DNA from: Massiliimalia timonensis
Lineage (GTDB): Bacteria; Bacillota; Clostridia; Oscillospirales; Ruminococcaceae
Assembly: GCF_900186585.1 (NCBI RefSeq)
Contig: NZ_FYDD01000003.1
Coordinates: 186,001-250,000 of the forward strand
DNA length: 64,000 bases
Direction of reading: 5' to 3'
Shown here: positions 35,683 through 42,868 of the stretch, in pieces
Numbering within the stretch: position 1 is the stretch's first letter
Layout of the letters: every line of letters begins with the position of its first letter
The notes under the pieces: generated by a model
What the model was told of the DNA's origin: nothing
Databases searched by the model: none
What the model saw: the letters and a program-made list of their open reading frames with translations, nothing else
Position numbers and translations under genes: made by a program

Positions 35683-35988
35683 ATGAGCGTTGTCATTGTA
35701 GGCGGAAACGAAAGAATGAGCTGTCAATATCAGGATATTTGCAAGGAGTATGGGTGTAAAGCGAAGGTGTTTACCAAAGAAAAGGGTGCATTTAAGAAAA
35801 AAATGGGCTGCCCTGACTTATTGATCCTTTTTACCAATACAGTTTCTCATAAAATGGTGATCAGCGCCTTTCAGGAGGCAAAAAAGAACCAGATCCCAAC
35901 ACTGCGGGTGCATACCAGCAGTGCCACAGCGCTCCATCATGTTTTATCCGGATATATGAAAGATAAAACGAGGGTTGAAAGATGCTAG
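35683..35988 (+). CDS. DUF2325 domain protein
   Basis: A 101-residue small Rossmann-like protein (SVVIVGGNERMSCQYQDICKEYG at the start, LLILFTNTVSHKMVISAFQEAKK in the middle). DUF2325 proteins are widespread in Clostridia, often next to DUF3793 and flavodoxin genes; their function is unknown. Strong aaaaggaggc site before ATG 35683. Its end overlaps the next start by 7 bases, so the two are translationally coupled. The operon's palindrome suggests metal-dependent control, compatible with a role in iron or haem handling, which is inference. Confidence 0.85.
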   Translation: MSVVIVGGNERMSCQYQDICKEYGCKAKVFTKEKGAFKKKMGCPDLLILFTNTVSHKMVISAFQEAKKNQIPTLRVHTSSATALHHVLSGYMKDKTRVERC

Positions 35989-36536
35989 AGCAATTTTTGA
36001 TTGAACACTGTTCTCCGACGCTTGCGTCCTTAAAAACGGCAAATCTATTTTGCTATTCTTATCAAAAAGAGGATTCACTAAAAGAACAGGTAAAGCTTTG
36101 GAACTGCCAACTGGCAGAAAAAGGGGTATCCGTAGTGATCCTGAAAGAACGGGCAGAAAAAGCCCTGATCTATGTGTACCGTCCCAACAAATTGCAGGAA
36201 GATCTCGATCGCCGGGATACAGCTGATTTTTTGACGCAGTACGGATATGAAGCCGGGTTTTCGTTGGAGCAGGTGCTCCTCCATTTACAGGAGAGATTCA
36301 AAAACAGCGACTGCTTTCCACATGAGATTGGGTTGTTTTTAGGATACCCTTTGGGGGATGTTGTGGGTTTTATCGAGAACGACGGGAGGAATTCCAAATG
36401 CTCTGGATGCTGGAAGGTGTATTGCAATGAATGCGAGGCGATCCGGATGTTTCGGAAATTTAAAAAGTGTCAGACCGTCTATAAAAAACTGTTCCAACAG
36501 GGAAGAAGCGTGTTGCAGCTTACAGTAGCTGTTTAA
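35982..36536 (+). CDS. DUF3793 domain protein, Cys-rich variant
   Basis: A 184-residue protein of the DUF3793 family (ASLKTANLFCYSYQK, PHEIGLFLGYPLGDVVGFIEN, CWKVYCNECEAIRMFRKFKKC). The family has no firm function but often lies with DUF2325 and flavodoxin genes. Near the C-terminus C140, C143, C148, C151 and C163 form CxxC-x4-CxxC-x11-C; related proteins as remembered read GYWKVY here without these cysteines, so this copy may bind zinc or an iron-sulfur centre. It starts inside the end of the previous gene and is followed by flavodoxin after 31 bases. Confidence 0.83.
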   Translation: MLEQFLIEHCSPTLASLKTANLFCYSYQKEDSLKEQVKLWNCQLAEKGVSVVILKERAEKALIYVYRPNKLQEDLDRRDTADFLTQYGYEAGFSLEQVLLHLQERFKNSDCFPHEIGLFLGYPLGDVVGFIENDGRNSKCSGCWKVYCNECEAIRMFRKFKKCQTVYKKLFQQGRSVLQLTVAV

Positions 36537-36567
36537 CATATAATTTTAAAGAGAGGTGGCTTAGATC

Positions 36568-36990
36568 ATGAGCAAAGTTGCAGTCGTATATTGGAGCGGC
36601 ACCGGAAACACGGAAATGATGGCGCAGCAGGTCGTTGAGGGTGCGAAAGAAGCTGGCGCAGAGGTCCAGCTGTTTACCGCGGCTGAATTTTCGGCTGGGC
36701 AGATGTCCGAATTTGATGCAGTGGCATTTGGGTGCCCGTCTATGGGGGCGGAGCAGTTGGAGGAGAGTGAATTTGAACCGATGTTCACCGCCTGTGAAGC
36801 GGATTTGAACGGGAAAAAGATCGCACTGTTCGGTTCCTATGGCTGGGGAGATGGCGAATGGATGCGCACATGGGAAGACACCTGCCGCGGCGATGGTGCA
36901 AACCTTGCGCATGATAGCGTGATCTGCAATGAAGCGCCGGATGAAGACGTCCAACAGGCATGCCAAGCGCTAGGCAAAGCATTAGCGTAA
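36568..36990 (+). CDS. Flavodoxin
   Basis: A 140-residue short-chain FMN electron carrier of the clostridial type. The phosphate loop is WSGTGNTEMMA near residues 9-19; the ring-binding loops are GCPSMGAEQLEES and FGSYGWGDGEWMR. Flavodoxins replace ferredoxin when iron is scarce, which fits the DtxR-like box at the operon promoter. ATG 36568 follows agagaggtgg. Last gene of the three-gene operon, followed by a terminator. Confidence 0.95.
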   Translation: MSKVAVVYWSGTGNTEMMAQQVVEGAKEAGAEVQLFTAAEFSAGQMSEFDAVAFGCPSMGAEQLEESEFEPMFTACEADLNGKKIALFGSYGWGDGEWMRTWEDTCRGDGANLAHDSVICNEAPDEDVQQACQALGKALA

Positions 36991-37001
36991 TATTTACATA
37001 G

Positions 37002-37026
37002 AAAGTCCGGAAACGCTCCGGGTTTT
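37002..37026 (+). terminator. Terminator after flavodoxin
   Basis: aaagtccgga (37002-37011) pairs with tccgggtttt (37017-37026) over 10 positions with two G-U pairs; loop aacgc. Confidence 0.75.
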
Positions 37027-37108
37027 CTTGATTCATCAAAGGACATGACAAATCTTTTGCTGGAAAAAGCAGAAAGATCGAAACCTTATGGAATAAAATA
37101 GTGCTGAT

Positions 37109-37155
37109 CCCCAAATAAAAAGGCTGTACTTGTTGTACAGCCTTTTTATTTGGGG
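37109..37155. terminator. Bidirectional terminator at the end of the kinase gene
   Basis: A 21-bp perfect stem, ccccaaataaaaaggctgt... (37109-37129) and its complement (37135-37155), loop ttgtt. The histidine kinase stop codon lies within the right arm. Confidence 0.92.
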
Positions 37156-38036
37156 AAATGAACGGTGATCATCAGCCGGAAAGCCGTATAATCCGCCCGG
37201 ATCGTGCCGCCCATTTGTTCGGTCAGTGTTTTGGCGATCGAAAGTCCCAGACCAGTGGCGTTTTTCCCGTTTTCTACTGTAAAGAATCTGTGGAACAACC
37301 GTCCCACAGAAATCCCATCTAAAGCGTGAGAGGTGTTGGCAAATACGATTTCCCCGGAGGGATGCAGCGTTACCTGAAGATCGCCGTCACTGTATTTGGC
37401 CGCATTGCTTAAGATATTCCCAAAGATCCGGGAAAGGGAACTGGGGTCTGCCCTGCGAAGGACCGGGGCTTCCGGGATCGTGATTTCAGGAACGATATGC
37501 CGTTGATTTAATACCTCATAATATGCGGCCAGGCTTTCTTCTAATATTTGATTTAAGGAAACAGATTGGGCGCAGCTAGTTTGTGCGGCAGAAGTAATAA
37601 CAGAATACTGAAATAGTTCTTCTGTCAGTTGTTTTAACGCTTCCACCCTGTCCGAGATGATTTTTAAGGAATGCTGTGCCTTGGGCGGAAGGGTTTCACG
37701 TTCCAGCAATTCCATATAGCCGCAGATGACAGTGAGAGGGGTCCGCAGGTCATGGGAGATATTGGTGATTGCTTCTTTCAGTTCCAGATCTCCTTGCCGG
37801 CATCTCAGCCTTTCTTTACGAAGCGTTTTTAACTGACTGTTGATATCTTCGGCAAGCCTCTGCATAGCAGGGTCAAAGCTGCTTAAGGAGATCACGGTAT
37901 TGGTGTCCTCGGCCAGTTTTTGCGCAAATCCGGTGCGGATTTCCTCCGCTGATTTTTTCAACAGGTAGATTTTCACTGATAAAACGATAACAACAGCGAT
38001 CAGCACCGCACAAAGTGCGCAAAGCAGGGCGGCCAT
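37146..38036 (-). CDS. Sensor histidine kinase of a peptide-resistance-type module
   Basis: A 296-residue kinase. One N-terminal membrane helix (about 2-24), a short linker without a large outside domain, the dimerisation/phosphoacceptor segment ISHDLRTPLTVICGYMELL (H near 95) and the ATPase domain with NILSNAAKYSDG, and TGLGLSIAKTLTEQMGG. The lack of an outside sensor suggests that it senses through the membrane or through the ABC transporter. It is last in the operon RR-ATPase-permease-kinase, 14 bases after the permease. Probable partner of the response regulator at 39867. Confidence 0.92.
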   Translation of the reverse strand: MAALLCALCAVLIAVVIVLSVKIYLLKKSAEEIRTGFAQKLAEDTNTVISLSSFDPAMQRLAEDINSQLKTLRKERLRCRQGDLELKEAITNISHDLRTPLTVICGYMELLERETLPPKAQHSLKIISDRVEALKQLTEELFQYSVITSAAQTSCAQSVSLNQILEESLAAYYEVLNQRHIVPEITIPEAPVLRRADPSSLSRIFGNILSNAAKYSDGDLQVTLHPSGEIVFANTSHALDGISVGRLFHRFFTVENGKNATGLGLSIAKTLTEQMGGTIRADYTAFRLMITVHFPK

Positions 38037-38050
38037 ACGGATCCTCCTTT

Positions 38051-38893
38051 TTATTGAATATCCTTTTTGCGGAATACAAATATTCCAATGATATTGGAGC
38101 AGATGATAATAACCAAAGAATACATGGCCATCAAGCCCAGATGAGGGGCAGTCTGTCCAGAGATCTGCACGCTCTGTCCAGAGGGTAAAAAGTCGATGAT
38201 GAATTGGTAGATATTCCGGACAGTTTGGCTTAGGTAACGGGGATTGGGCATGCTTTTCATGACCTGCTCGCCGTCAATAATTTGGAGGGTGTCGATCATT
38301 TCCGGCTGGGCAATGCAGGTGCCCAGATAAAAGGAAAGGAACATGCTGACAACCACCCCTAAAATACAGAAGATGGAAGCCAAGGTTTTATTTTGCATCA
38401 GCATCCCCGCCATGGTAAAGATCGCGGCATAAGAGATCAGCATTAAGACGCCGTCGGCGATCAGGGATAAAATCGTACCGGCAGAAGCGGTAAACCATCC
38501 GCACAGGGGGATCCCCACAGCGCAGACAACAAGGGCATAAGAAAGGTTTAGCGCAATGCCGACCGCTGCGCAGGTGATAAAATTGGACAGGTAGATCCCA
38601 GCGCGGGAGTGCCCGACGATCAGCTTATTGCGGATGGTGCCGTCACTGTATTCTGTACCGACGAACAGGCTGCACACCGCCGCCATCACCAGCCCGGGAA
38701 CAGCGATCAGCCCGGTCAGCCCATAGCCGTATAAAAATAATCCATCCAGGGGCAGGGAATTGTCGTTGAGGTCCATACTGTATTTGGCCATCAAGCAGAC
38801 GCAAAGCGCGTAAAATACCATGAAAATAATGGCCGCCCAAAAAGCGGTTTCTTTTTTTAATCGTCCCATATTGGCTCGCAGTAACCTAATCAT
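38051..38893 (-). CDS. ABC-2-type permease, lantibiotic/bacitracin-immunity type
   Basis: A 280-residue membrane protein with six predicted helices (first at about 16-38, last at about 252-273) and the conserved cytoplasmic loop SLFVGTEYSDGTIRNKLIVGHSR found in BcrB-like permeases. ATG 38893 is preceded by AGGAGGT at 7 bases and lies inside the end of the ATPase gene (8-base overlap). With the ATPase it probably forms an exporter or sensor for membrane-active peptides; the real substrate is unknown. Confidence 0.9.
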   Translation of the reverse strand: MIRLLRANMGRLKKETAFWAAIIFMVFYALCVCLMAKYSMDLNDNSLPLDGLFLYGYGLTGLIAVPGLVMAAVCSLFVGTEYSDGTIRNKLIVGHSRAGIYLSNFITCAAVGIALNLSYALVVCAVGIPLCGWFTASAGTILSLIADGVLMLISYAAIFTMAGMLMQNKTLASIFCILGVVVSMFLSFYLGTCIAQPEMIDTLQIIDGEQVMKSMPNPRYLSQTVRNIYQFIIDFLPSGQSVQISGQTAPHLGLMAMYSLVIIICSNIIGIFVFRKKDIQ

Positions 38894-39800
38894 GCCGTCC
38901 ACCTCCTACCAGATTTACATAGTAGCTTTCCAGCGTTTCATCCTTTTCGTAGATGCGGTGAACAATACAGCCCTCTTGAGAAAGGGCAATGGTAAGCTTG
39001 CTGATATTGTGTTCCCCAAACAGGTCGGCCTGCGTTTGAGAGATCACTTTATATTCGGCGCCAAGCTGCTGCATGACTCGTGCTAGCGCCTCCATGTTGG
39101 ATACCTCTACCCTGAGGCATTTTCGGCAGGATTCCTCCATTTCTTTGGCGCTGATTTCTTTGAGCATTCTGCCATTGTCGATAAACCCGTAGTGGGTGGC
39201 CAGGCGTGCAAGCTCATCAAGGATATGGCTGGAGATTAGAAAAGTGATCTGATGTTCCCGGTTTAGTTTTAAGATCAGTTCCCGGATCTCAATGATCCCC
39301 TGAGGATCAAGGCCGTTGACCGGCTCGTCAAGAACCAAAAAATCGGGGCTCCCTGCCAACGCAATGGCAATCCCCAGCCTTTGGCGCATCCCAAGTGAAA
39401 AGTTTTTTGCCTTTTTCTTTCCGGTATCCGCTAAATTGACCAACTGTAAGATCTGATCGATCCCTTCAAATGAGGGCAGCCCTAAAATGCGGTACTGCGC
39501 CTGAAGATTTTCTTTGGCAGTCATATTCAGATAAATAGATGGTGTTTCCACCACGGCGCCCATTCTGCGGCGCGCCTTTACAATGCCAGGATCTGTGTTT
39601 TTCATCCCGTACAGGGTATACTCTCCGTCAGTCGGGTCTTGCAGCCCACAGATCAGACGAATCAAGGTGGTTTTTCCCGCCCCGTTTTTTCCGACAAACC
39701 CATAGATCGCACCTTTTTCTACATGCAGATCCAACTGGTCCAGCGCCTTAAAATCACGGTACCGCTTGGAAAGGGACGAGGCAGTTAATACATATTCCAT
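38886..39800 (-). CDS. ABC transporter ATPase, BcrA-like
   Basis: A 304-residue ATPase. Walker A GKNGAGKTT near residue 38, signature SLGMRQRLGIA, Walker B FLVLDEPVNGLDPQG, and the C-terminal extension typical of bacitracin/lantibiotic immunity ATPases (LRVEVSNMEALARVMQQLG). ATG 39800 is chosen because aaaggagg precedes it. The promoter region just upstream carries three 12-bp direct repeats, likely sites for the response regulator encoded directly before it. Confidence 0.94.
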   Translation of the reverse strand: MEYVLTASSLSKRYRDFKALDQLDLHVEKGAIYGFVGKNGAGKTTLIRLICGLQDPTDGEYTLYGMKNTDPGIVKARRRMGAVVETPSIYLNMTAKENLQAQYRILGLPSFEGIDQILQLVNLADTGKKKAKNFSLGMRQRLGIAIALAGSPDFLVLDEPVNGLDPQGIIEIRELILKLNREHQITFLISSHILDELARLATHYGFIDNGRMLKEISAKEMEESCRKCLRVEVSNMEALARVMQQLGAEYKVISQTQADLFGEHNISKLTIALSQEGCIVHRIYEKDETLESYYVNLVGGGRHD

Positions 39801-39825
39801 ATGGTTTCCTCCTTTGTTGTGTCCC

Positions 39826-39874
39826 ATCATACCGCGAAATGGTTAAGAAAGCGGTTAAGGAAATGGTTAAGAAA
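39826..39874 (-). promoter_or_regulatory. Response-regulator direct repeats and -10 upstream of the ABC operon
   Basis: Three 12-bp tandem units lie at 39839-39850, 39851-39862 and 39863-39874 (atggttaagaaa, gcggttaaggaa, atggttaagaaa). On the minus strand each carries CTTAACC. A -10 element TATGAT is at 39831-39826, so the repeats cover the -35 region. OmpR/PhoB-family regulators bind such repeats with one helical-turn spacing. The RR stop codon falls inside the repeats. Confidence 0.68.
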
Positions 39875-40553
39875 TAGGAAAGATCGGTTCCTCACGCATT
39901 TTAAAGCCAATTCCCCAAACCGATTCGATATGATCCTTACCGTCCGCTTCCCGCAGTTTTCTGCGCAGGTTGCTGATGTGGACCTTCAGCGAGCTTTCCA
40001 TACAATCGGGCGTATCCTCACTGATCTCGTCTAAAAGCTGGGTTTTGGTGATCACCTGCCGGGGATTTTGCATCAGCTTTTTTAGGATAGCAAATTCCGT
40101 GCGCGTCAGCCGGACAGATCTTCCCTGAACAGTAACGTTGTGCGTGTCAGGGGATAAAACGATCTGTCCGAAAGAAATAGAGGAGTTCTCTGAACTGGCT
40201 TTAGGATGGAGCCGCAGCTGTACTGTGATTCGCGCTAACAGCTCTTTGACCTGAAAAGGCTTCGTTACGTAATCGGCTGCACCGACCAAAAGCAGGCGCA
40301 CCTTGTCGTCGACCTCTGCCTTGGCGCTGAGGATGATAACAGGGATCCCCTGGATATGGGAAAGCACCTGTTCGCCATCCATACCGGGAAGCATAAGGTC
40401 TAATAAAACAAGGTCTGGCGTCTGTGTGGAAAGAAGAAGCACGGCTTCTGTGCCGGAATAGGCGCGGAGAACCCGGTAGCCTTCATTGATAAGCACCTCT
40501 TCCAGCATATTCCCAATATAAATATCATCATCTATGACTGCGATCGTCTTCAT
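39867..40553 (-). CDS. OmpR-family response regulator
   Basis: A 228-residue regulator: receiver domain (IDDDIYIGNMLEEVLINEGY, phosphoacceptor in LVLLDLMLPGMDG near D51, K in VTKPF) and winged-helix DNA-binding domain (VRLTRTEFAILKKLMQNPRQVITKTQLLDEI, HISNLRRKLRE). ATG 40553 is chosen because aggagga precedes it. It heads the operon RR-ATPase-permease-kinase and likely binds the repeats between its own end and the ATPase gene. Confidence 0.94.
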   Translation of the reverse strand: MKTIAVIDDDIYIGNMLEEVLINEGYRVLRAYSGTEAVLLLSTQTPDLVLLDLMLPGMDGEQVLSHIQGIPVIILSAKAEVDDKVRLLLVGAADYVTKPFQVKELLARITVQLRLHPKASSENSSISFGQIVLSPDTHNVTVQGRSVRLTRTEFAILKKLMQNPRQVITKTQLLDEISEDTPDCMESSLKVHISNLRRKLREADGKDHIESVWGIGFKMREEPIFPIS

Positions 40554-40624
40554 TGGAAGTTCCTCCTGTTTGCTTTCCCTATTATATCGTTTTCCAGTCA
40601 AAGATTCAAGCTGACGAAAAGACG

Positions 40625-40652
40625 GCAAGCCGCTGACAACAGTCAGCGGCTT
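40625..40652 (-). terminator. Terminator after the 69-aa ORF
   Basis: caagccgctgac (40625-40636) and gtcagcggcttg (40641-40652) form a 12-bp stem with a 4-base loop. On the leftward strand the tail is weakly U-rich (gccgtcttttc), so termination is plausible. Confidence 0.7.
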
Positions 40653-40660
40653 GTCAATGT

Positions 40661-40870
40661 TTACAAGATGGAAAACGGCCCGGCACCACGGTTTTCTGTT
40701 TGCCGGCGCATGACCTCGATCAGCGGAACCGCACGATGAAGCTCAGCCGCTGAGTGAATGGATCTGTCCATATGATGGAGTTGTATCTGTGTTTGGACCG
40801 GAAGACTCGTAAAAAATTTTCTGGAACTGCTGCTGCCTGTAAGCAGGGAATGTAAATTAGGATAATTCAA
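40661..40870 (-). CDS. Small protein (69 aa), unknown
   Basis: Read from TTG 40870 with GAGGTG seven bases upstream. The product (MNYPNLHSLLTGSSSSRKFFTSLP... AAELHRAVPLIEV) has the general pattern of a common but uncharacterised clostridial small protein: a short N-terminal PNLxxLL, a FFxSLP motif and an IHSAAELH motif; this is remembered, not searched. The ribosome site is the right half of a 6-bp inverted repeat (CCTCGG 40880-40885 and CCGAGG 40902-40907), so translation may be controlled by mRNA structure. Hairpins bound the gene on both sides. Confidence 0.55.
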   Translation of the reverse strand: MNYPNLHSLLTGSSSSRKFFTSLPVQTQIQLHHMDRSIHSAAELHRAVPLIEVMRRQTENRGAGPFSIL

Positions 40871-40943
40871 TGTCCTTCACCTCGGTATTAGTGTTTGGCA
40901 GCCGAGGCGGATTATTCCGATTGCGGGCAGCGCGGGAATAAAT

Positions 40944-40976
40944 AAAAACAGGAAGCCTAAAAGGCTTCCTGTTTTT
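40944..40976. terminator. Terminator after ferritin
   Basis: aaaaacaggaagcc (40944-40957) and ggcttcctgttttt (40963-40976), loop taaaa. It ends four bases past the ferritin stop codon; A/T flanks on both sides. Confidence 0.93.
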
Positions 40977-40981
40977 GACTC

Positions 40982-41497
40982 TTATAAAACCAGGGACGGT
41001 GCTGTATAGGTACGGGCCGCCATTTCCTGATCTAACATATATAGGCTTTTTGGGTCGGAACCAAACAGCTCCATTTTTTTAATGAGATCGCTGGCATTGG
41101 TTTCCTCTTCGCCCTGTTCTTTCACGAACCAATCTAAAAACTGCATAGTACGGAAGTCTTTTGCTTCATAGGCCGCTTCATAAATGGCGTGGATCAGGCC
41201 GGTGACATACTGCTCATGGGTAAAACCGGCTTTTAAAGCATCTATATTTTCATGTAACGCGATGTCAGGTTTGTCGATCGCTTCCAAGGTGACCTTTGCG
41301 TCATTGTTCTGCATGTACTGGATAAACAGCATAGCGTGGTCGCGTTCCTCCTGCGCCTGGACCTGATACCAGTTGGCAAAGCCGTTAAGCCCCTGTTCTA
41401 CATAAAAATTGGCAAAGTCAAGATACAGGTAAGCGGAATAAAATTCTTTATTGACCTGTGTGTTTAATAGTTGTGCTACTTTTTCGTTCAGCATCAT
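40982..41497 (-). CDS. ftnA: Ferritin
   Basis: A 171-residue non-haem ferritin storing iron as a mineral in a 24-subunit shell. Ferroxidase-centre residues are visible in NKEFYSAYLYLDFANFY, QAQEERDHAMLFIQYM and EQGEEETNASDLI (four-helix bundle pattern). Length is normal. ATG 41497 (or the next ATG) follows aaaggagtgg. It has its own promoter (41551-41579) and terminator, so it is monocistronic. It lies between the two antimicrobial-peptide-type modules without obvious functional link to them. Confidence 0.95.
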   Translation of the reverse strand: MMLNEKVAQLLNTQVNKEFYSAYLYLDFANFYVEQGLNGFANWYQVQAQEERDHAMLFIQYMQNNDAKVTLEAIDKPDIALHENIDALKAGFTHEQYVTGLIHAIYEAAYEAKDFRTMQFLDWFVKEQGEEETNASDLIKKMELFGSDPKSLYMLDQEMAARTYTAPSLVL

Positions 41498-41550
41498 TTT
41501 CCACTCCTTTTTTGGCAGGTTAGCGTTTTATAACTTCTGCCGTTATTATC

Positions 41551-41579
41551 AGTATAGCGCGGAATCAGTCAAAAAACAA
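41551..41579 (-). promoter_or_regulatory. Ferritin promoter
   Basis: On the minus strand TTGTTT (41579-41574), 17 bases, TATACT (41556-41551). No metal-regulator box was recognised over it. Confidence 0.65.
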
Positions 41580-41613
41580 TCCCTATTTTTAAAACTTTTT
41601 GTGATTCCCTAAA

Positions 41614-41642
41614 TTGTCAAGGGACAGGCTTTGTGGTATACT
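41614..41642 (+). promoter_or_regulatory. Promoter of ybaK and the following two-component genes
   Basis: TTGTCA (41614-41619), 17 bases, TATACT (41637-41642). The leader to TTG 41680 is about 30 bases. Confidence 0.75.
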
Positions 41643-41679
41643 AACCTAAGAAAAGCGTACAGGAAAAGAGGCGGTCTTT

Positions 41680-42159
41680 TTGGAGGAAAAAACAAATGTT
41701 ATGCGCTTGCTGGAACAGAAAAAAATCCCCTATCAAAGCCATTGTTATGCTGGTACAGACGCAGTAAGCGGGCAGGAAGTGGCGGGCGTATTGGGACAAA
41801 ATGAACGTCAGGTGTTTAAAACTTTGGTGACCCGGGGACATTCTAAACGGTATTATGTTTTCGTAGTGCCGGTATGCGGGGAACTGGATCTGAAGCTGGC
41901 GGCGAAAAGCGTGGGGGAAAAGAGCATTGAAATGATTCCGTCCAAAGAACTGCTTCCCCTGACCGGATATATCCACGGGGGCTGTTCCCCGATTGGGATG
42001 AAAAAGCGTTTTCGGACGGTGATCGACCGGTCTGCCGGGCAGTTTGATACCATTATTTTCAGCGCGGGGAAGATTGGGTACCAGGTGGAAATGAGCCTGG
42101 CAGATTTGAAAAAGGTGATCCCGTTTGAACTGGCGGAGGTTCAGGGATTGGCAGAATAA
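41680..42159 (+). CDS. ybaK: Cys-tRNA(Pro) deacylase, YbaK/EbsC family
   Basis: A 159-residue editing hydrolase that removes Cys mischarged on tRNA(Pro). Family marks are the K in QVFKTLVTRG, the VPVCGELDLKLAAK segment and the GYIHGGCSPIGMKKRFRTVIDRSA loop. TTG 41680 is chosen because aagagg lies at a suitable distance; ATG 41701 is a less well placed alternative. It is followed after 25 bases by a BceR-like regulator, so the housekeeping editing enzyme and the two-component system share a transcript. Confidence 0.9.
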   Translation: MEEKTNVMRLLEQKKIPYQSHCYAGTDAVSGQEVAGVLGQNERQVFKTLVTRGHSKRYYVFVVPVCGELDLKLAAKSVGEKSIEMIPSKELLPLTGYIHGGCSPIGMKKRFRTVIDRSAGQFDTIIFSAGKIGYQVEMSLADLKKVIPFELAEVQGLAE

Positions 42160-42184
42160 ATCCAAAGAACAGGGAGGAAAGACG

Positions 42185-42856
42185 ATGTACAGAATCCTGA
42201 TTGTAGAGGATGATCTGGGGATTGCCATGGCTATCAAAAAACAGATCGAGTCGTGGGATCTGGAAGCGAGGCGTGTGGAGGATTTCCGAAATGTCCTTGC
42301 AGAGTTTTCTGAATATGCGCCGCACCTGATTTTAATGGACATCTCCCTGCCGTTTTTTAACGGGTACCATTGGTGCAGCGAGATACGGAAGGTTTCCAAG
42401 GTGCCGGTGATTTTTATTTCATCGGCTTCTGATAATATGAATATCATCATGGCTGTCAATATGGGCGGGGACGACTTTTTGGCTAAGCCGTTTGACCAAA
42501 GCGTGCTGATGGCAAAGATCCAGGCGGTGCTGCGTAGGACCTATGATTACGGCGGGCAGGTGACGGTGCTGGAACACCGCGGCGCGATGCTCAACACCTC
42601 GGACGCAAGCCTGACTTATCAGGGGGAACGCGTGGAGCTGACAAAAAACGAGTACCGGATCTTGCAGGCCTTAATGGAGCAGAAGGGGAAGGTTGTAAGC
42701 CGGGAAAAACTGATGGAAAAGCTGTGGGAGGACGACAGCTTTGTGGATGAAAACACCTTGAGCGTCAACGTTAACCGGCTGCGGAAAAAGCTGGCCGCGG
42801 CCGGGCTGTGCGATTTTATCGCCACCAAGGTAGGGATGGGCTATCTGGTGGAATAG
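42185..42856 (+). CDS. BceR-like response regulator
   Basis: A 223-residue OmpR-family regulator: receiver domain (LIVEDDLGIAMAIKKQIESW, LILMDISLPFFNGYHWC with the phosphoacceptor Asp, FLAKPFDQ) and winged helix (VELTKNEYRILQALMEQKGKVVSREKLMEKLW, NVNRLRKKL). FFNGYHWC is typical of regulators of BceAB-type transporters. ATG 42185 follows cagggagg. It precedes its kinase by 12 bases. Likely binds the TGTAA repeats upstream of the ABC genes. Confidence 0.93.
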   Translation: MYRILIVEDDLGIAMAIKKQIESWDLEARRVEDFRNVLAEFSEYAPHLILMDISLPFFNGYHWCSEIRKVSKVPVIFISSASDNMNIIMAVNMGGDDFLAKPFDQSVLMAKIQAVLRRTYDYGGQVTVLEHRGAMLNTSDASLTYQGERVELTKNEYRILQALMEQKGKVVSREKLMEKLWEDDSFVDENTLSVNVNRLRKKLAAAGLCDFIATKVGMGYLVE

Positions 42857-42868
42857 GAAGGGAATGGT

